A program made the translations under genes and the position numbers. Under the pieces are notes generated by a model that saw only the letters and a program-made list of their open reading frames with translations, was not told where the DNA came from and did no database searches. Of a stretch of 64,000 nt of DNA, positions 18,085-29,695 are shown one piece after another (position 1 is the first letter of the stretch; each line of letters begins with the position of its first letter). Source of the DNA: Paenibacillus abyssi (GTDB lineage: Bacteria > Bacillota > Bacilli > Paenibacillales > Paenibacillaceae); the NCBI RefSeq assembly GCF_014640295.1, contig NZ_BMGR01000016.1, forward strand, positions 1 through 64,000, given 5' to 3'.

Positions 18085-19560
18085 CTACTCCTTTAACACC
18101 GCTTGGATGTACTGCTGTGGTTCTGCCAGCACTTCAGCTGCCATTGAGACATAAGGATATACCCACTCCGCGCCTACGCCTAGGAAAATAACCAGTACGG
18201 TCAAACAGACCGAAGGAGCCAGCAGTCCTTTTACGGAAACCTTAGGTTGAACACCCGACTTCTCCTCTCCCCAGAAGGCAGACATGAATATTTTCATCAT
18301 CGAGTAGAGCATAAGCAGTGAGGATGCCAAGCCGATCCCGGATATCCAGTACCATCCATCCTCCAGGCCTCCGCGAACAATCAGCAGCTTCCCGATAAAC
18401 CCGCTTAAAGGGGGCACTCCGACAAGCGCCATCGCAGCCACGAAGAACAGCCAGCCCAGCAGAGGGTAACGTTTGATCAGGCCGCCCATCTCTCTAAGCT
18501 GTTCCGTCCCCGCCACCGCAATCAAGGTTCCGCCGAGCAGGAACAGCAAAGCTTTTACAACCATATCGTGAATAAGATAAAAGATCGTGCCTTCAAGTGC
18601 GGAAGTGTTAGCAATTGCTACTCCAAAGACAATGAAGCCGATTCCGGCGATGATGTTGTAGATCAAAATGCGATTCACGTCTTTATAGGCAACGGCCCCG
18701 ATAACGCCTAGTATCATCGTAACTGCTGCAAGTCCGCCAATCAGCACATGGGTTATCCCCTGGTCATGATAAAAAACAAGAGTAAATAAACGAACAATTG
18801 CGTATACGCCTACCTTTGTCAGCAGCCCTCCGAACAAAGCGGTTACGGCTGTAGCCGGTACACTGTATGAGCCTGGAAGCCAGAAAAAGAGCAACAAACC
18901 CGCCTTAAGGCCGAACACGATAAGAAATAATACTGAAATAATCGTCAGCATGCCGCCTTGCCCCGCTTCAGCGACACGTTCGGATAAATGCGCCAAATTT
19001 AGCGTCCCTACCGTGCCGTATAAATAAGCGACGGAAGCAACAAACAGCGCTGAAGAAAAAATATTAATTAAAATGTACTTTATGGACTCTCTGAGCTGAC
19101 GCTTCGTCCCCCCCAATACGATAAGGGCGTAAGAGGAAATAAGCATCACTTCAAAACAGACGAACAGATTAAAAATATCGCCCGTCAGAAAAGACCCAAT
19201 GACCCCTACCAGCAGAAAATGAAAGAACGGGTAAAAATAATACTTTTCCTTCTCCTTGCCGATTGTGCGGTAAGCGAAAAACAGACAAGCGGCACCAACT
19301 ATGTTTGTAGTTAGCACAAGCAATGCGGCGAACATGTCCGATACGAAAACAATTCCGTACGGTGCCAGCCATCCGCTCAAATTCAGGGTTAGAATCCCCT
19401 CCAGGTAAACCTGATGCACGATATAGGCAGACATTGCTATATTCCCAAGTACGCTTATTCCGCCAATCCAACGCTGTACAGCCGCTTGCTTTTGAAAAAA
19501 GACAAGCAGAATCGCTGTGAACAGCGGGATCAGCAGCGGCATGATAATGATATTACTCAT
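18085..19560 (-). CDS. mrpD: Na+/H+ antiporter subunit MrpD
   Basis: 491 residues with about 14 helices, related to NuoN/NuoM-type complex I subunits. FEVMLISSYALIVLGG contains the membrane Glu of helix 5, and a central Lys (GLKAGLLLFFWLP) is part of the presumed proton path. It overlaps mrpC by 8 nt. Together with MrpA it forms the antiporter core. Confidence 0.95.
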   Translation of the reverse strand: MSNIIIMPLLIPLFTAILLVFFQKQAAVQRWIGGISVLGNIAMSAYIVHQVYLEGILTLNLSGWLAPYGIVFVSDMFAALLVLTTNIVGAACLFFAYRTIGKEKEKYYFYPFFHFLLVGVIGSFLTGDIFNLFVCFEVMLISSYALIVLGGTKRQLRESIKYILINIFSSALFVASVAYLYGTVGTLNLAHLSERVAEAGQGGMLTIISVLFLIVFGLKAGLLLFFWLPGSYSVPATAVTALFGGLLTKVGVYAIVRLFTLVFYHDQGITHVLIGGLAAVTMILGVIGAVAYKDVNRILIYNIIAGIGFIVFGVAIANTSALEGTIFYLIHDMVVKALLFLLGGTLIAVAGTEQLREMGGLIKRYPLLGWLFFVAAMALVGVPPLSGFIGKLLIVRGGLEDGWYWISGIGLASSLLMLYSMMKIFMSAFWGEEKSGVQPKVSVKGLLAPSVCLTVLVIFLGVGAEWVYPYVSMAAEVLAEPQQYIQAVLKE

Positions 19561-19891
19561 CGTCTCCTCCCCTTAACTCTTCCATATTGTCTGTCCCCAG
19601 CTCTTGGTATGCCCGGTAGGCAAGCACGAAGAAGAAAGAGGTGACGCCAAAGTTAATGACAATCGATGTAAGGATCAATGCTTGCGGCAATGGATCTGTA
19701 TACGCTGCAGCTTCTTGGCCGAGCAGCGGAGCTGCCCCCGTCTTGAGACGGGACATCGTTAAGAGAAGCAGATGAACGCCATGCGTAATCAATGAAGTGC
19801 CCAGTATGATGCGCAGCAAGCTGCGTGACAAAATAAGGTAGGTACCGACCATAAACAAAACGCCGGTAGCGATTGACATCATAATTTCCAT
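19553..19891 (-). CDS. mrpC: Na+/H+ antiporter subunit MrpC
   Basis: 112 residues, three helices, NuoK-like, with GTSLITHGVHLLLL in helix 2. It lies between mrpB (2 nt gap) and mrpD (8 nt overlap). Confidence 0.94.
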   Translation of the reverse strand: MEIMMSIATGVLFMVGTYLILSRSLLRIILGTSLITHGVHLLLLTMSRLKTGAAPLLGQEAAAYTDPLPQALILTSIVINFGVTSFFFVLAYRAYQELGTDNMEELRGGDDE

Positions 19892-19893
19892 CG

Positions 19894-20316
19894 CTATGTA
19901 TCCTCCCCTATCGATAAAATGATCGTCATCGTTACACCCACTACCGCCAAATAAACGCCCAGATCAAACAATACAGCCGTGGCTAGCTCTGTCTTCCCGA
20001 GCAGCGGCAGGTCAAAATATCCGAATGTGTGGCTAAGAAACGGGACATCGAACACAAAGGATCCAACACCTGTCAGGACAGCCAACAGCAATCCCAATGC
20101 TGTAAGCACCCGATAATTCACTGGAATAACCTTGCGGACCGTTTTCAAATCAAACGCGAGCGCAAGCAGCACCAGAGCAGATGCCGACATTAATCCGCCA
20201 ATAAAGCCTCCACCGGGATTATGATGTCCGGCAAAGAACAAATAAGCGGAAAATGTAATGATAATGAAAAGGATAATTTTCGTTGATGTTTGCAATATGA
20301 CATCACCGTTGTTCAT
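19894..20316 (-). CDS. mrpB: Na+/H+ antiporter subunit MrpB
   Basis: 140 residues, four helices, with the family signature GHHNPGGGFIGGL. MrpB is the stand-alone B subunit homologous to the MnhB domain. It shares one base with the end of mrpA. Confidence 0.94.
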   Translation of the reverse strand: MNNGDVILQTSTKIILFIIITFSAYLFFAGHHNPGGGFIGGLMSASALVLLALAFDLKTVRKVIPVNYRVLTALGLLLAVLTGVGSFVFDVPFLSHTFGYFDLPLLGKTELATAVLFDLGVYLAVVGVTMTIILSIGEDT

Positions 20317-22757
20317 TACGCTTTCCCTCCTTTGTCCGTTTTTGTCCGTCCATGACGCTTGTCCAATGGTTCATCGGTATGCCGAAGTTTAATCATGCTG
20401 TAGATCCCAAGGGAAGCGATCCCGAGCACCATGATTTCAAGCAAAGTATCAAAGCCCCGGAAATCAACGAGAATGACGTTTACAACATTGTTCCCGCCGG
20501 CCGAATTATAACTCTCTTCAAGATAATACTTTGAAATCGAATCAAACAATCGATTATTGGTCACAGCCAGCGCGATGGCCGTAACAATGACGCCCACTCC
20601 TACTGAAATGATCGCATTCGTCAGCTTAAACGGAATCGAAGTGATCTCTTTTCTCAGCTTGGGAAGATGGTAGAAACATAACAGGAACAACGTTACGGAT
20701 ACAGTTTCTACGATCATCTGTGTCAGTGCCAGATCCGGTGCGCTTAAGATAACGAAAAACAACACGATCATGTAACCAACCGCTCCGACCAGTATAATCG
20801 CAGTTAATCTTTTTTGGGCAAATGGCACGGCGAGCGTCGCGGCAACCAATACTGCCGTTAACACAACTTCGTAAATAGACAGCTCTGCAAGCTCGGCATT
20901 CCGCCAATTGAACACATCAAGCTTGAACAGCAAATAGCCAAGTACAGCAATGAAAAAAGCGAAAATGTAGATCATATAATGACGGATGGAACCTGTCATA
21001 TAGCTGTTCGTCATTCGCAAAGAGCTATTTTCAAGTGTGCTCAATGCACGATCATATAGGCGATTAAAGCTTAGTTTACCTGGCAGCACATTGTACACCT
21101 TCTGCCACCTTTGAAGTGTCAGGTACAGTAAAACGCCAATCCCAACCACGCCGATTGTCATGAACAATTCTGTAGACCAACCATGCCAAAAGCTGATTTT
21201 GACGATAAATTCATCGGCCAATGAAGGCAAAATCGAGACCATCGCCGGTTCAATAATGGAATAAGCGAGCAGGTTTGGAAACAGACCGAATACAATAACA
21301 AGCGAGGCCAGCACAGCCGGCGGCAGCAGCATGCCAAGCGGCGCCTCGTGCGGTTTTTTCTCCAGCTTCTCCGGCTGGTACTTCCCCGTAAAGGTTTTGA
21401 ACACGATAATCATGCTGTAAACAAACGTTAATATACTTGCTAACCAAGCCACGACCGGTATCAGCACACCAACCGACTGTACGTTAAAGATGTCCAGCTG
21501 TGAAGCTTTAAGTACGGCTGTAAAGAACATTTCTTTACTTAGAAACCCGTTAAACGGCGGCAGCCCAGCCATAGAGAAGGTTCCGATCAAGGCCAAGGTA
21601 AAGGTAATCGGCATCAGCGACATCAAGCCGCCCAGCTTACGGATATCCCGCGTCCCTGTCTCGTGATCAACAATACCGGCCACCATGAACAACGCCCCTT
21701 TGAACGTTGCATGATTAATTAAGTGGAAGATGGCAGCAGTGATGGCGCCTGTGTAAATCGCTGATTGCTCCCCGTAACCGAAATAAACGGCAGCCGAGCC
21801 TAAACCAAGCAGTGACATGATTAAGCCTAACTGGCTGATCGTGGAAAACGCGAGGATTGCTTTCAGATCGGTTTGCTTGACTGCGGAATAAGAGCCCCAC
21901 ATCAGCGTCACAAGGCCGAATCCGGATACGAGCCAGAACCAAGTGGCGTCACCAGCGAAAATCGGGCTCAATCTTGCTACCAGATAGATGCCGGCTTTTA
22001 CCATCGTTGCCGAGTGCAAATAAGCACTGACAGGCGTAGGTGCCTCCATGGCATCCGGAAGCCAGATATGGAAAGGGAATTGAGCGGATTTGGTAAATGC
22101 GCCCAGCAAAACAAGCAGCATCGCAGGGATAAACAAGCTATGCTCTGTCACTGTCCCCAGTTCCGCAATAATTTCTCTCACGCTGAAGCTGCCGGACATG
22201 ATGTAGAGCAAAATAAATCCGGCAAGCATGGCAAAACCGCCAAAGACCGTAATTAACATCGATTTTAAAGCCCCGTAACGCGATCTCTCACGCTGGTACC
22301 AGAATGCGATGAGAAGGAATGACGAAAGGCTTGTCAATTCCCAAAATCCATAGAGCACGATCAGATTATCGGATAAAACAACCCCGAGCATCGCGCCCAT
22401 GAAGATCAGCAAGTAAACATAGAAGCGGTGAATTGCTTCCTTGTCTTTGGACATGTAATAAATGGAATAGAGAACGACAAGTGAGCCAATCCCGGTTATA
22501 AGCAGTGAGAATAACAGACTCAATCCGTCTAGATAGGCCGTAAAATGAATGTTAAGCGAAGGAATCCATGGAATCGATTCCTCTATCACCCGTCCGTCCT
22601 GGACCTGAGAAATGCGCTGCAAAAAATAAGTGAGCAGCAGTACTGGCACGGGCAGGACAAACCACCCGGTGTGCAGCTTGTTTATGTACTTGTGGAGCAG
22701 CGGCACGATGACCGCAAAAGCAAAAGGCAGTAAGATTACAGCATGAAGCAGAGACAA
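20316..22757 (-). CDS. mrpA: Na+/H+ antiporter subunit MrpA
   Basis: 813 residues. The N-terminal two thirds are NuoL-like with about 16 helices (YGFWELTSLSSFLLI with the functional Glu; FHIWLPDAMEAPTPVSAYLH). The C-terminal third carries the MrpA-specific MnhA/MbhD region (LSAPDLALTQMIVETVSV) and an MbhE-like end. It is the largest subunit and is thought to carry Na+ or proton transfer. The start is TTG at 22757, with GGGGG about 8 nt upstream; no better in-frame ATG is nearby. All seven mrp genes are present and intact, so the complex should confer Na+/alkali tolerance and pH homeostasis. Confidence 0.95.
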   Translation of the reverse strand: MSLLHAVILLPFAFAVIVPLLHKYINKLHTGWFVLPVPVLLLTYFLQRISQVQDGRVIEESIPWIPSLNIHFTAYLDGLSLLFSLLITGIGSLVVLYSIYYMSKDKEAIHRFYVYLLIFMGAMLGVVLSDNLIVLYGFWELTSLSSFLLIAFWYQRERSRYGALKSMLITVFGGFAMLAGFILLYIMSGSFSVREIIAELGTVTEHSLFIPAMLLVLLGAFTKSAQFPFHIWLPDAMEAPTPVSAYLHSATMVKAGIYLVARLSPIFAGDATWFWLVSGFGLVTLMWGSYSAVKQTDLKAILAFSTISQLGLIMSLLGLGSAAVYFGYGEQSAIYTGAITAAIFHLINHATFKGALFMVAGIVDHETGTRDIRKLGGLMSLMPITFTLALIGTFSMAGLPPFNGFLSKEMFFTAVLKASQLDIFNVQSVGVLIPVVAWLASILTFVYSMIIVFKTFTGKYQPEKLEKKPHEAPLGMLLPPAVLASLVIVFGLFPNLLAYSIIEPAMVSILPSLADEFIVKISFWHGWSTELFMTIGVVGIGVLLYLTLQRWQKVYNVLPGKLSFNRLYDRALSTLENSSLRMTNSYMTGSIRHYMIYIFAFFIAVLGYLLFKLDVFNWRNAELAELSIYEVVLTAVLVAATLAVPFAQKRLTAIILVGAVGYMIVLFFVILSAPDLALTQMIVETVSVTLFLLCFYHLPKLRKEITSIPFKLTNAIISVGVGVIVTAIALAVTNNRLFDSISKYYLEESYNSAGGNNVVNVILVDFRGFDTLLEIMVLGIASLGIYSMIKLRHTDEPLDKRHGRTKTDKGGKA

Positions 22758-22800
22758 CCGTCATACCCCCATTCGAATACTATCTATACTATTTGCAAAA

Positions 22801-22836
22801 CGCCTCAAACAAATCATGTCAATTATACACGAGGCG
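22801..22836. promoter_or_regulatory. Promoter-like region of mrp operon flanked by inverted repeat
   Basis: A TATAAT lies at 22827-22822 on the minus strand, 65 nt before mrpA. It is enclosed by the 6-bp inverted repeat CGCCTC/GAGGCG at 22801-22806 and 22831-22836. No strong -35 hexamer is seen at the right distance. The remainder of 22837-22999 shows no gene. Confidence 0.35.
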
Positions 22837-22999
22837 AATATTAATAATAAACTCTTCTTTCCCATTTAACCAAATTCATCCGCATCCCTTCAGCCTCTCG
22901 CTTTTACAGATGCACTCCCATTTCCAATGCAACAGTATAAAAACAAAGCGGTAATGTCCATTCTATATAGAAACAGCTTTAAGCAAGGAGTGATCTCAA

Positions 23000-23236
23000 A
23001 TGATCATAAAAAAAGCAGCCGCTTGCGCCGCCGTTTTCATCGTGTTGCTGTTATGGGGCTGGCTGGCTGATCGAAACAGCCGTAATGTTGATCTGTATTA
23101 CACAGATATTATGAAGGAGTATAACATCTATTCTGGAGAAACACCGAAACGTCTGGATCGTTTTCAACCGCGCGAGTATGTTCGTCTCATTCGGTACGGT
23201 GACATGTGGATACCTGAAAAAATTGCTGGTGAATGA
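23000..23236 (+). CDS. Small secreted or membrane-anchored hypothetical protein
   Basis: 78 residues. An N-terminal Lys pair and a hydrophobic stretch (residues about 5-22) form a signal anchor, followed by a charged extracytoplasmic tail of about 50 residues. AAGGAG lies 10 nt before the ATG, so translation is plausible. I do not recognise a family. It stands alone on the plus strand between the mrp operon and the CcdC-like gene. Confidence 0.6.
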   Translation: MIIKKAAACAAVFIVLLLWGWLADRNSRNVDLYYTDIMKEYNIYSGETPKRLDRFQPREYVRLIRYGDMWIPEKIAGE

Positions 23237-23356
23237 ATACAGTGCGCTAAAAATGGTTCTGTTATAATACGCATCAGCGGGCAATTTGGTTTCATTTTTT
23301 TAAAGAAATATAAAAAACAAGCTGTCTCCTGACACTTTCGGCCTGCTCCTTACATA

Positions 23357-23839
23357 CTAGGTTTGCAGCTTTTGCAGCCGGAGAAATTCACTTAACATCG
23401 CGATCCGCCAAGGGATAATCATGCCGAAAGCGAGCAAATAGAAAATGGCGCCTGTCTGCGGAATCGTCATATAGTGCTCCACAACGTTATGAAGCGCGAG
23501 CCTTATGATGAACAGAGCAAGGATGATAAAAATAAACGCTTTTGAACGAATGACAAATATATCCGAATCTCTTTTTTCCAGTCTGGTCGTAACGATAAGC
23601 GGAAATGCAAATATAAGCATCCCCGTACCGAACGCGGAAAGCCCCCAGATCCAGGGAATATGCATCATCGGCAACGCAAACATAATAAATCCGGTTGCCA
23701 TCCCGATTGGCGGCATAATGATCTTTTTTAAAGTGGTCGGTTGTTTCGTCGCTCTCAGTCGAAGGATGATTAAAGTCATCCCGGCGACGACCGACAGCAC
23801 GATGGAACCGACTTGTATAAGCGGTGTTGTTTGAAGCAT
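23357..23839 (-). CDS. CcdC-like membrane protein (DUF1453)
   Basis: 160 residues with five hydrophobic helices. The segments LKKIIMPPIGMATGFIMF and IRLALHNVVEHYMTIPQTGAIFYLLAFGMI resemble CcdC/DUF1453 proteins. CcdC is linked to the cytochrome c biogenesis locus in Bacillus but is not essential for it, so the role is unclear. The ATG at 23839 has GGAGGAG upstream. Confidence 0.75.
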   Translation of the reverse strand: MLQTTPLIQVGSIVLSVVAGMTLIILRLRATKQPTTLKKIIMPPIGMATGFIMFALPMMHIPWIWGLSAFGTGMLIFAFPLIVTTRLEKRDSDIFVIRSKAFIFIILALFIIRLALHNVVEHYMTIPQTGAIFYLLAFGMIIPWRIAMLSEFLRLQKLQT

Positions 23840-23931
23840 GGAACTCCTCCGTCTCCAGGCCCATTGATAGCCCAGCAACTAAATCGTACATCATAACAAT
23901 CGGCGCTGCAACCGGCTATCCGATACATGGG

Positions 23932-24828
23932 CTATAGACGTCCAAATGGAGGACTGTGAGACTCCGTAAATTTTGTTGTCTCAAGCTGGGATTGATCTTC
24001 AAACATAAATGCTTTCGGCGTGACAATAGGCGCTGTGCCTTTATGGTTTATATTATACTGATGCACCCGAATCCAGCGTCTGATGATTTCATTCATCTCG
24101 TCGGCTGCTTTAGTCGGAAGCTGATGCTTCTCATCCTCGAAGATCATGAGATCATATCGGGTTAACCCTTCCTGAAGCTTTTTCCGATAGCGCTTAAAGC
24201 TCCAATCCTTCTTCCCGTACAACAGAAGCACCGGCGCTTTGATGAGCGATAAGTTTTTTGTGCAGCTGTAGCCCAGGCTATATTTGTAGTATTGATTAAT
24301 ATTAGCGACATTGCCGCGTTTGGAATCCCGAAGCAAGTTTCTAAACGTCTTTACACCGTCCGAGTTGCCCCATGTTATCCCCAGCATCAGCAAACGAATT
24401 GCCGCTTTCCATCGCGACAAGCCAACCGCAATGCGAATCCGGTTCTTAAGCACAAAATCACTCACTTCAGACATCGCGCTTACCATAATTCCGCCCATAA
24501 ACCGTTCCGGGTGTGTCAGCATCGCTTCTAAAGCAATGGAACCGCCTGTAGAATAACCGCAAATATACGCCTGTTTAATTTTCAGCCGATCCATCAGCTG
24601 CTTCATGTCTTCGACAATCAGCTCATATGTAATCGGAACATTAGATCTTCCGCTCTGGCCGTGTCCCCTGATATCGAAGGTAATGACCTGGAACTCATTC
24701 GAAAGCTGTACCTGCTGATACCGAAAGTTGGCGCTTGTTAATAACGGCGGGTGAATAAATAGAATCGGAATGCCTTCTCCTTGTACTCGGTAATGCATAA
24801 CAGCTCCATTTATATTTTCCAATGGCAT
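23932..24828 (-). CDS. Alpha/beta hydrolase
   Basis: 298 residues. The nucleophile elbow GYSTGGS (Ser near residue 93), an Asp in GKKDWSF (near 212) and a His in DEKHQLP (near 239) give a complete catalytic triad. The oxyanion region is IHPPLL, where many relatives have HGxx. The substrate cannot be predicted. A tail of about 40 residues after the fold has no match I recognise. It is a single gene between the CcdC-like gene and the yajC terminator. Confidence 0.85.
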   Translation of the reverse strand: MPLENINGAVMHYRVQGEGIPILFIHPPLLTSANFRYQQVQLSNEFQVITFDIRGHGQSGRSNVPITYELIVEDMKQLMDRLKIKQAYICGYSTGGSIALEAMLTHPERFMGGIMVSAMSEVSDFVLKNRIRIAVGLSRWKAAIRLLMLGITWGNSDGVKTFRNLLRDSKRGNVANINQYYKYSLGYSCTKNLSLIKAPVLLLYGKKDWSFKRYRKKLQEGLTRYDLMIFEDEKHQLPTKAADEMNEIIRRWIRVHQYNINHKGTAPIVTPKAFMFEDQSQLETTKFTESHSPPFGRL

Positions 24829-24945
24829 TGCTCATTTCACTCCCCATGCGTAATGGATCTGGACGTCTGCAGCTTCATAAGAGATGACGGACGGTTATCC
24901 TTTACGTTGTCCCAATATGTTCATGATTATGTGGAATTGCACACA

Positions 24946-24992
24946 AAAAACCGCCTCTCAAGCGAAAGAATCACTTGAGAGGCGGTTTATCC
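24946..24992 (-). terminator. Terminator of the ruvCAB-spoIID-queA-tgt-yajC gene string
   Basis: A strong hairpin, AAACCGCCTCTCAAG / CTTGAGAGGCGGTTT, is followed by T residues on the minus strand directly after yajC. Confidence 0.88.
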
Positions 24993-24999
24993 TGTACCA

Positions 25000-25305
25000 T
25001 TATTCTGTTGCTGCTGCGCTAGCAGTTACATTATTGATCGCACTGCGATCAAAAGTCAGCTTCGTTGAGTCGTTTACACGAAGTACGACAACGTCGTCTG
25101 AAATTTCTTGAATTGTCCCATGCAAACCACCGATCGTGGTGACTTTGTCACCTTTCTTCAGTTGGTTGAGCATCAGAGTACGAGTTTTTTGTTTCTTCTG
25201 CTGCGGACGAATTAGCAAAAAGTAAAATACCGCAAACATAAGTACGAACGGCGCAAGCATCGTAATTAAGCTGCCGCCGCCTGCTGCTTCACTCGCTATA
25301 TACAT
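25000..25305 (-). CDS. yajC: Preprotein translocase subunit YajC
   Basis: 101 residues with one N-terminal helix (residues about 14-32), the RPQQKKQK motif, and a soluble KGDKVTTIGGLHGTI domain. YajC associates with SecDF in Sec-dependent export. The ATG at 25305 has GGGGGGGATAGCC upstream; the longer TTG-initiated frame would overlap the tgt end. In this window no secDF genes were found. Confidence 0.93.
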   Translation of the reverse strand: MYIASEAAGGGSLITMLAPFVLMFAVFYFLLIRPQQKKQKTRTLMLNQLKKGDKVTTIGGLHGTIQEISDDVVVLRVNDSTKLTFDRSAINNVTASAAATE

Positions 25306-25319
25306 GGCTATCCCCCCCT

Positions 25320-26456
<1,137 letters not shown>

Positions 26457-26470
26457 TCACGCTTCCAATC

Positions 26471-27517
26471 TTAGTAAATGAACATCGCATCGCCAAAGCT
26501 AAAAAATCTGTACTCACGTTCTACGGCTTCCTTATAGGCGCGCATGATCGGATCGCGTCCGGCCAATGCGCTTACAAGCATAACCAGGGTCGATTTGGGC
26601 AAATGAAAATTAGTAAGCAGCGCGTCCACTAAACGAAACGTGTAGCCGGGATAGATGAAGATGCCCGTCCAGCCGCTGCACGCCTGAATGCCGCCTTCGG
26701 GAAAACGTCCCGCCACTGTCTCCAGTGTCCTTGCGGAGGTCGTGCCTACAGCAATAATCCGACCGCCTCTTTCCTTTGTTTCCCGTATCTTTTGTGCATT
26801 ATTCTCGTCCAAATCATAATACTCTTCATGCATCACATGATCCTCAATCCGTTCTACCGACATCGGGCGGAACGTGCCTAATCCGACATGCAGCGTGACA
26901 TAAGCAATATTAATTCCTTTGTCCTGCAGCTGTTTTAAATAAGAAGAGGTAAAATGAAGTCCTGCTGTAGGGGCTGCTGCCGAGCCTTCATGCTTCGCGT
27001 AGACCGTTTGATAACGCTCCTTGTCTGCCAACCGGGTTCTTATATAAGGCGGAAGAGGCATCTCGCCAAGCTGCTCAAGGATCTCGGTAAAAATACCGGT
27101 ATAGTGAAACTTTACCGTTCTTGCTCCCATCTCGCCTTCCGATTCCACTACTGCGCGCAGCAGAGGCCCGCCTGTTCCGTTGTCGCCAAACCAAAGCTCC
27201 GATCCGGCTTTTAACCGCTTGGCGGGCTTGGCCAGTGTCTCCCAGCGGTTGTCCTCCAGCTGTTTAAGCAAGAGCAGCTCGATCCGTGCTCCGGTATCCG
27301 GTTTAAAGCCGAGCAATCTTGCCGGCAGGACGCGTGTATCGTTTAACACGAGGGTATCACCCGGATTCAAATATTCGGCCAGATCGGTAAAGCTGCGATG
27401 CCCGATACGGCCGGTTTGACGGTCGAGCGTCAGCAGTCGTGAAGCAGTCCGCTCAGCAAGCGGGGTCTGGGCAATCAGATGCTCCGGCAATTCAAAATCA
27501 AACCATTCCACATTCAT
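26471..27517 (-). CDS. queA: S-adenosylmethionine:tRNA ribosyltransferase-isomerase
   Basis: 348 residues. QueA transfers and isomerises the ribosyl part of SAM to preQ1-tRNA, giving epoxyqueuosine. Signatures include [22 protein letters not shown] near the N-terminus, [10 protein letters not shown] in the middle, and [16 protein letters not shown] near the end. It precedes tgt, as in Bacillus. Confidence 0.97.
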   Translation of the reverse strand: MNVEWFDFELPEHLIAQTPLAERTASRLLTLDRQTGRIGHRSFTDLAEYLNPGDTLVLNDTRVLPARLLGFKPDTGARIELLLLKQLEDNRWETLAKPAKRLKAGSELWFGDNGTGGPLLRAVVESEGEMGARTVKFHYTGIFTEILEQLGEMPLPPYIRTRLADKERYQTVYAKHEGSAAAPTAGLHFTSSYLKQLQDKGINIAYVTLHVGLGTFRPMSVERIEDHVMHEEYYDLDENNAQKIRETKERGGRIIAVGTTSARTLETVAGRFPEGGIQACSGWTGIFIYPGYTFRLVDALLTNFHLPKSTLVMLVSALAGRDPIMRAYKEAVEREYRFFSFGDAMFIY

Positions 27518-27527
27518 CAGTATTGTT

Positions 27528-29672
27528 TCATTCCTTAGCTATAGTTACATTTTTGTAGTAGTATTTCAAAATTTCCTGGTAATCATACCCTTGGTCAGCC
27601 AAGCCTTTGGCTCCCCACTGCGACAATCCAACGCCGTGTCCATTACCCTGTCCGATAAAACGGAATTGAGGATCCTTCGTTGCAGCCCTTACGTTACCTG
27701 AACCGTCAGCAATATAAATATTATCCTGTACCAATGGCCGTGTCTGTCCATCAGCCCCGACCGTATATATCGTGGAGGAATCAGCTGGACGCTCGGTGGT
27801 TTGCCGATCTGCGCCAAGCATTGCGATTCTGCCCGTTTCATCCACTTGAAAGCGGGTGCTCGGCAGTTCGCCTAATGCCGATCTGAAGGTGTCCGGATAA
27901 CGGATGTCCAGGCGCTGTCCGTTCACATGGATGGCGGTGACGCGCCCCGAAGGCCCCTGTCCGCTAACCTCAACGGTTCTGATCGCGCCGGAAATCGGAG
28001 TCCGGACTCTGTCCTTCATCGAAGCCAGCAGCGCTTGTGCGCTAAAAGGACCGCGTACCCAAGACATCGGATTGGATTGCACGGCTTTCTCCAATACGAC
28101 GACTCTCGTTCCGTCATTGATTTGGGCAACGGGATCCACTCCGCTTTGGATGAGCGGTATCGGGCGAACCAATACGCCATTGCCTTTAACCCGCATCACC
28201 GGACTGCCAGCCGCTGTCCTCTCTCCCGTGCCGACGACAAGATCCTCGCGGATATATCCGGTTCTTCCATCCGGCAGCACCACACGGTACCATTGATACA
28301 ATCCATTCTCAGAAACCTGATCCGGACTTGGCACGCTTAACAGATAAGGGATCGAATTGCCCCAGATCTCGCTGGCATCGGCAGATGCCCCGCCTGCGCT
28401 TGACGAGTACAGCGCTTCAATAACTTTCCCTTGGTACAGGATCACCTCGCCGGCCGTTGCATCGACTGCTTCAATGGTGGAAGGCTTCTCTGCCCCGACA
28501 CCGCCATAGGCTTGACTCAGTACACCGTCAACGACATGGGCAATTTGGAAGCCGAACCCCTTGCTAACTACGTAAGTACGCGCAGCTACCGCCTGAGCCT
28601 TCAATGCGTCCAAATGCCAGGAGGCCGGCATCTCCGCCCCTACTACCGAATATAAATACTGTTCAAAAGGGAGTTCATTAATAACCGCAAGGCGGTTGTT
28701 TAATCCGCTAACCTCGAATTGTCCCCGATAGCTACGGTTATAACGCTCTGCAAGCGTAATCCGGGCGCTGTCTGCAGTGGATAGCCACACTTTGGTACTG
28801 CTGCCCGCAAACATGTATAAAGCGTCGGAAGCGTTCAGGTTCTGAGTAAGCGTGTAGTCGTCATGAAGCTGCAGGTAAGGGACTGACGGGTCCGCCTCGA
28901 CAAGCGCTCCGAGTGAAGCAATATTGGAAGCCTTCGTTTTGATTGCATCCAACGCGGCCTTATTGGCAGCTGCGCCAACATGCAAGAAATATTGCAGCCC
29001 TCCGGCTGCGGAATCCTTCTTCATCACTACGAATGCGTCCACTCCGCCTCCGCCTGCCGCCGCAGCGGCAGTCTTCGCTGCCGCAATAGAACCGTAAGGG
29101 CCGCTTTCAAGGTGTAATGGGCCGAACAGGGTAGGCTTCTGCTGTGACGTTAAGTTCATTAAAGCAGCATCTCTGCTCCAACGCTCCGATGCCGTCTTTG
29201 CTTCGGCCTCCGAAAGGTAAGTACCTTCTTTGACCTGATACATCGTTTGGCCTGATTTGTTAATCGACGTGAGCCACACCGCATTGGAGGCGCTTTGCAC
29301 ACGCTTGAGCATTGACACCGCCCGGTTAAAATCAGCCGTTTCTCCGATCAAGATCTTGTAATCGTCCAGCGCAAAACGGGATTTCTTGGCAGCGTCCGCC
29401 TGAAACCAAACATCCACTCCTGCCGGCTGGCGAATGCCGATAGCCAGTCCCTCCTTACTGCTGAACGTAACGGATGGAACGGTTGTCGTATATTTGCCAG
29501 GCAAATTAAGAAAGATAGCGACCCGAATTTGGTCCAGTTTAGGCACGGCCCCGTATGAGGGCCACACAGAAGCGGCGGTAACAATCACCAGCATAACAGC
29601 AAGCGCAGCCGAAAACCTCCGCATGGAGATTGTCCTGCGAAACAAAGAGTACACTGCATTCCTCCTCTGCAT
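27528..29672 (-). CDS. SpoIID/LytB domain secreted protein
   Basis: 714 residues. A signal peptide (hydrophobic residues roughly 23-40, ending near SYGAVPK) is followed by a region with SPOR-like Ala-rich stretches. The SpoIID domain ([24 protein letters not shown]) lies around residues 350-440. The C-terminal [31 protein letters not shown] motif completes it. SpoIID proteins are lytic transglycosylases that act on denuded glycan during engulfment; this larger paralogue is probably a LytB-type envelope protein. The ATG at 29672 has AAAGGAGGAACC upstream. It lies between ruvB and queA. Confidence 0.86.
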   Translation of the reverse strand: MQRRNAVYSLFRRTISMRRFSAALAVMLVIVTAASVWPSYGAVPKLDQIRVAIFLNLPGKYTTTVPSVTFSSKEGLAIGIRQPAGVDVWFQADAAKKSRFALDDYKILIGETADFNRAVSMLKRVQSASNAVWLTSINKSGQTMYQVKEGTYLSEAEAKTASERWSRDAALMNLTSQQKPTLFGPLHLESGPYGSIAAAKTAAAAAGGGGVDAFVVMKKDSAAGGLQYFLHVGAAANKAALDAIKTKASNIASLGALVEADPSVPYLQLHDDYTLTQNLNASDALYMFAGSSTKVWLSTADSARITLAERYNRSYRGQFEVSGLNNRLAVINELPFEQYLYSVVGAEMPASWHLDALKAQAVAARTYVVSKGFGFQIAHVVDGVLSQAYGGVGAEKPSTIEAVDATAGEVILYQGKVIEALYSSSAGGASADASEIWGNSIPYLLSVPSPDQVSENGLYQWYRVVLPDGRTGYIREDLVVGTGERTAAGSPVMRVKGNGVLVRPIPLIQSGVDPVAQINDGTRVVVLEKAVQSNPMSWVRGPFSAQALLASMKDRVRTPISGAIRTVEVSGQGPSGRVTAIHVNGQRLDIRYPDTFRSALGELPSTRFQVDETGRIAMLGADRQTTERPADSSTIYTVGADGQTRPLVQDNIYIADGSGNVRAATKDPQFRFIGQGNGHGVGLSQWGAKGLADQGYDYQEILKYYYKNVTIAKE

Positions 29673-29695
29673 TCGCGGTTCCTCCTTTAATAAAA

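Noticed and set aside
23237-23356. TATAAT near 23260 on the plus strand as a promoter
   Set aside because: No gene lies downstream on that strand and no -35 fits.
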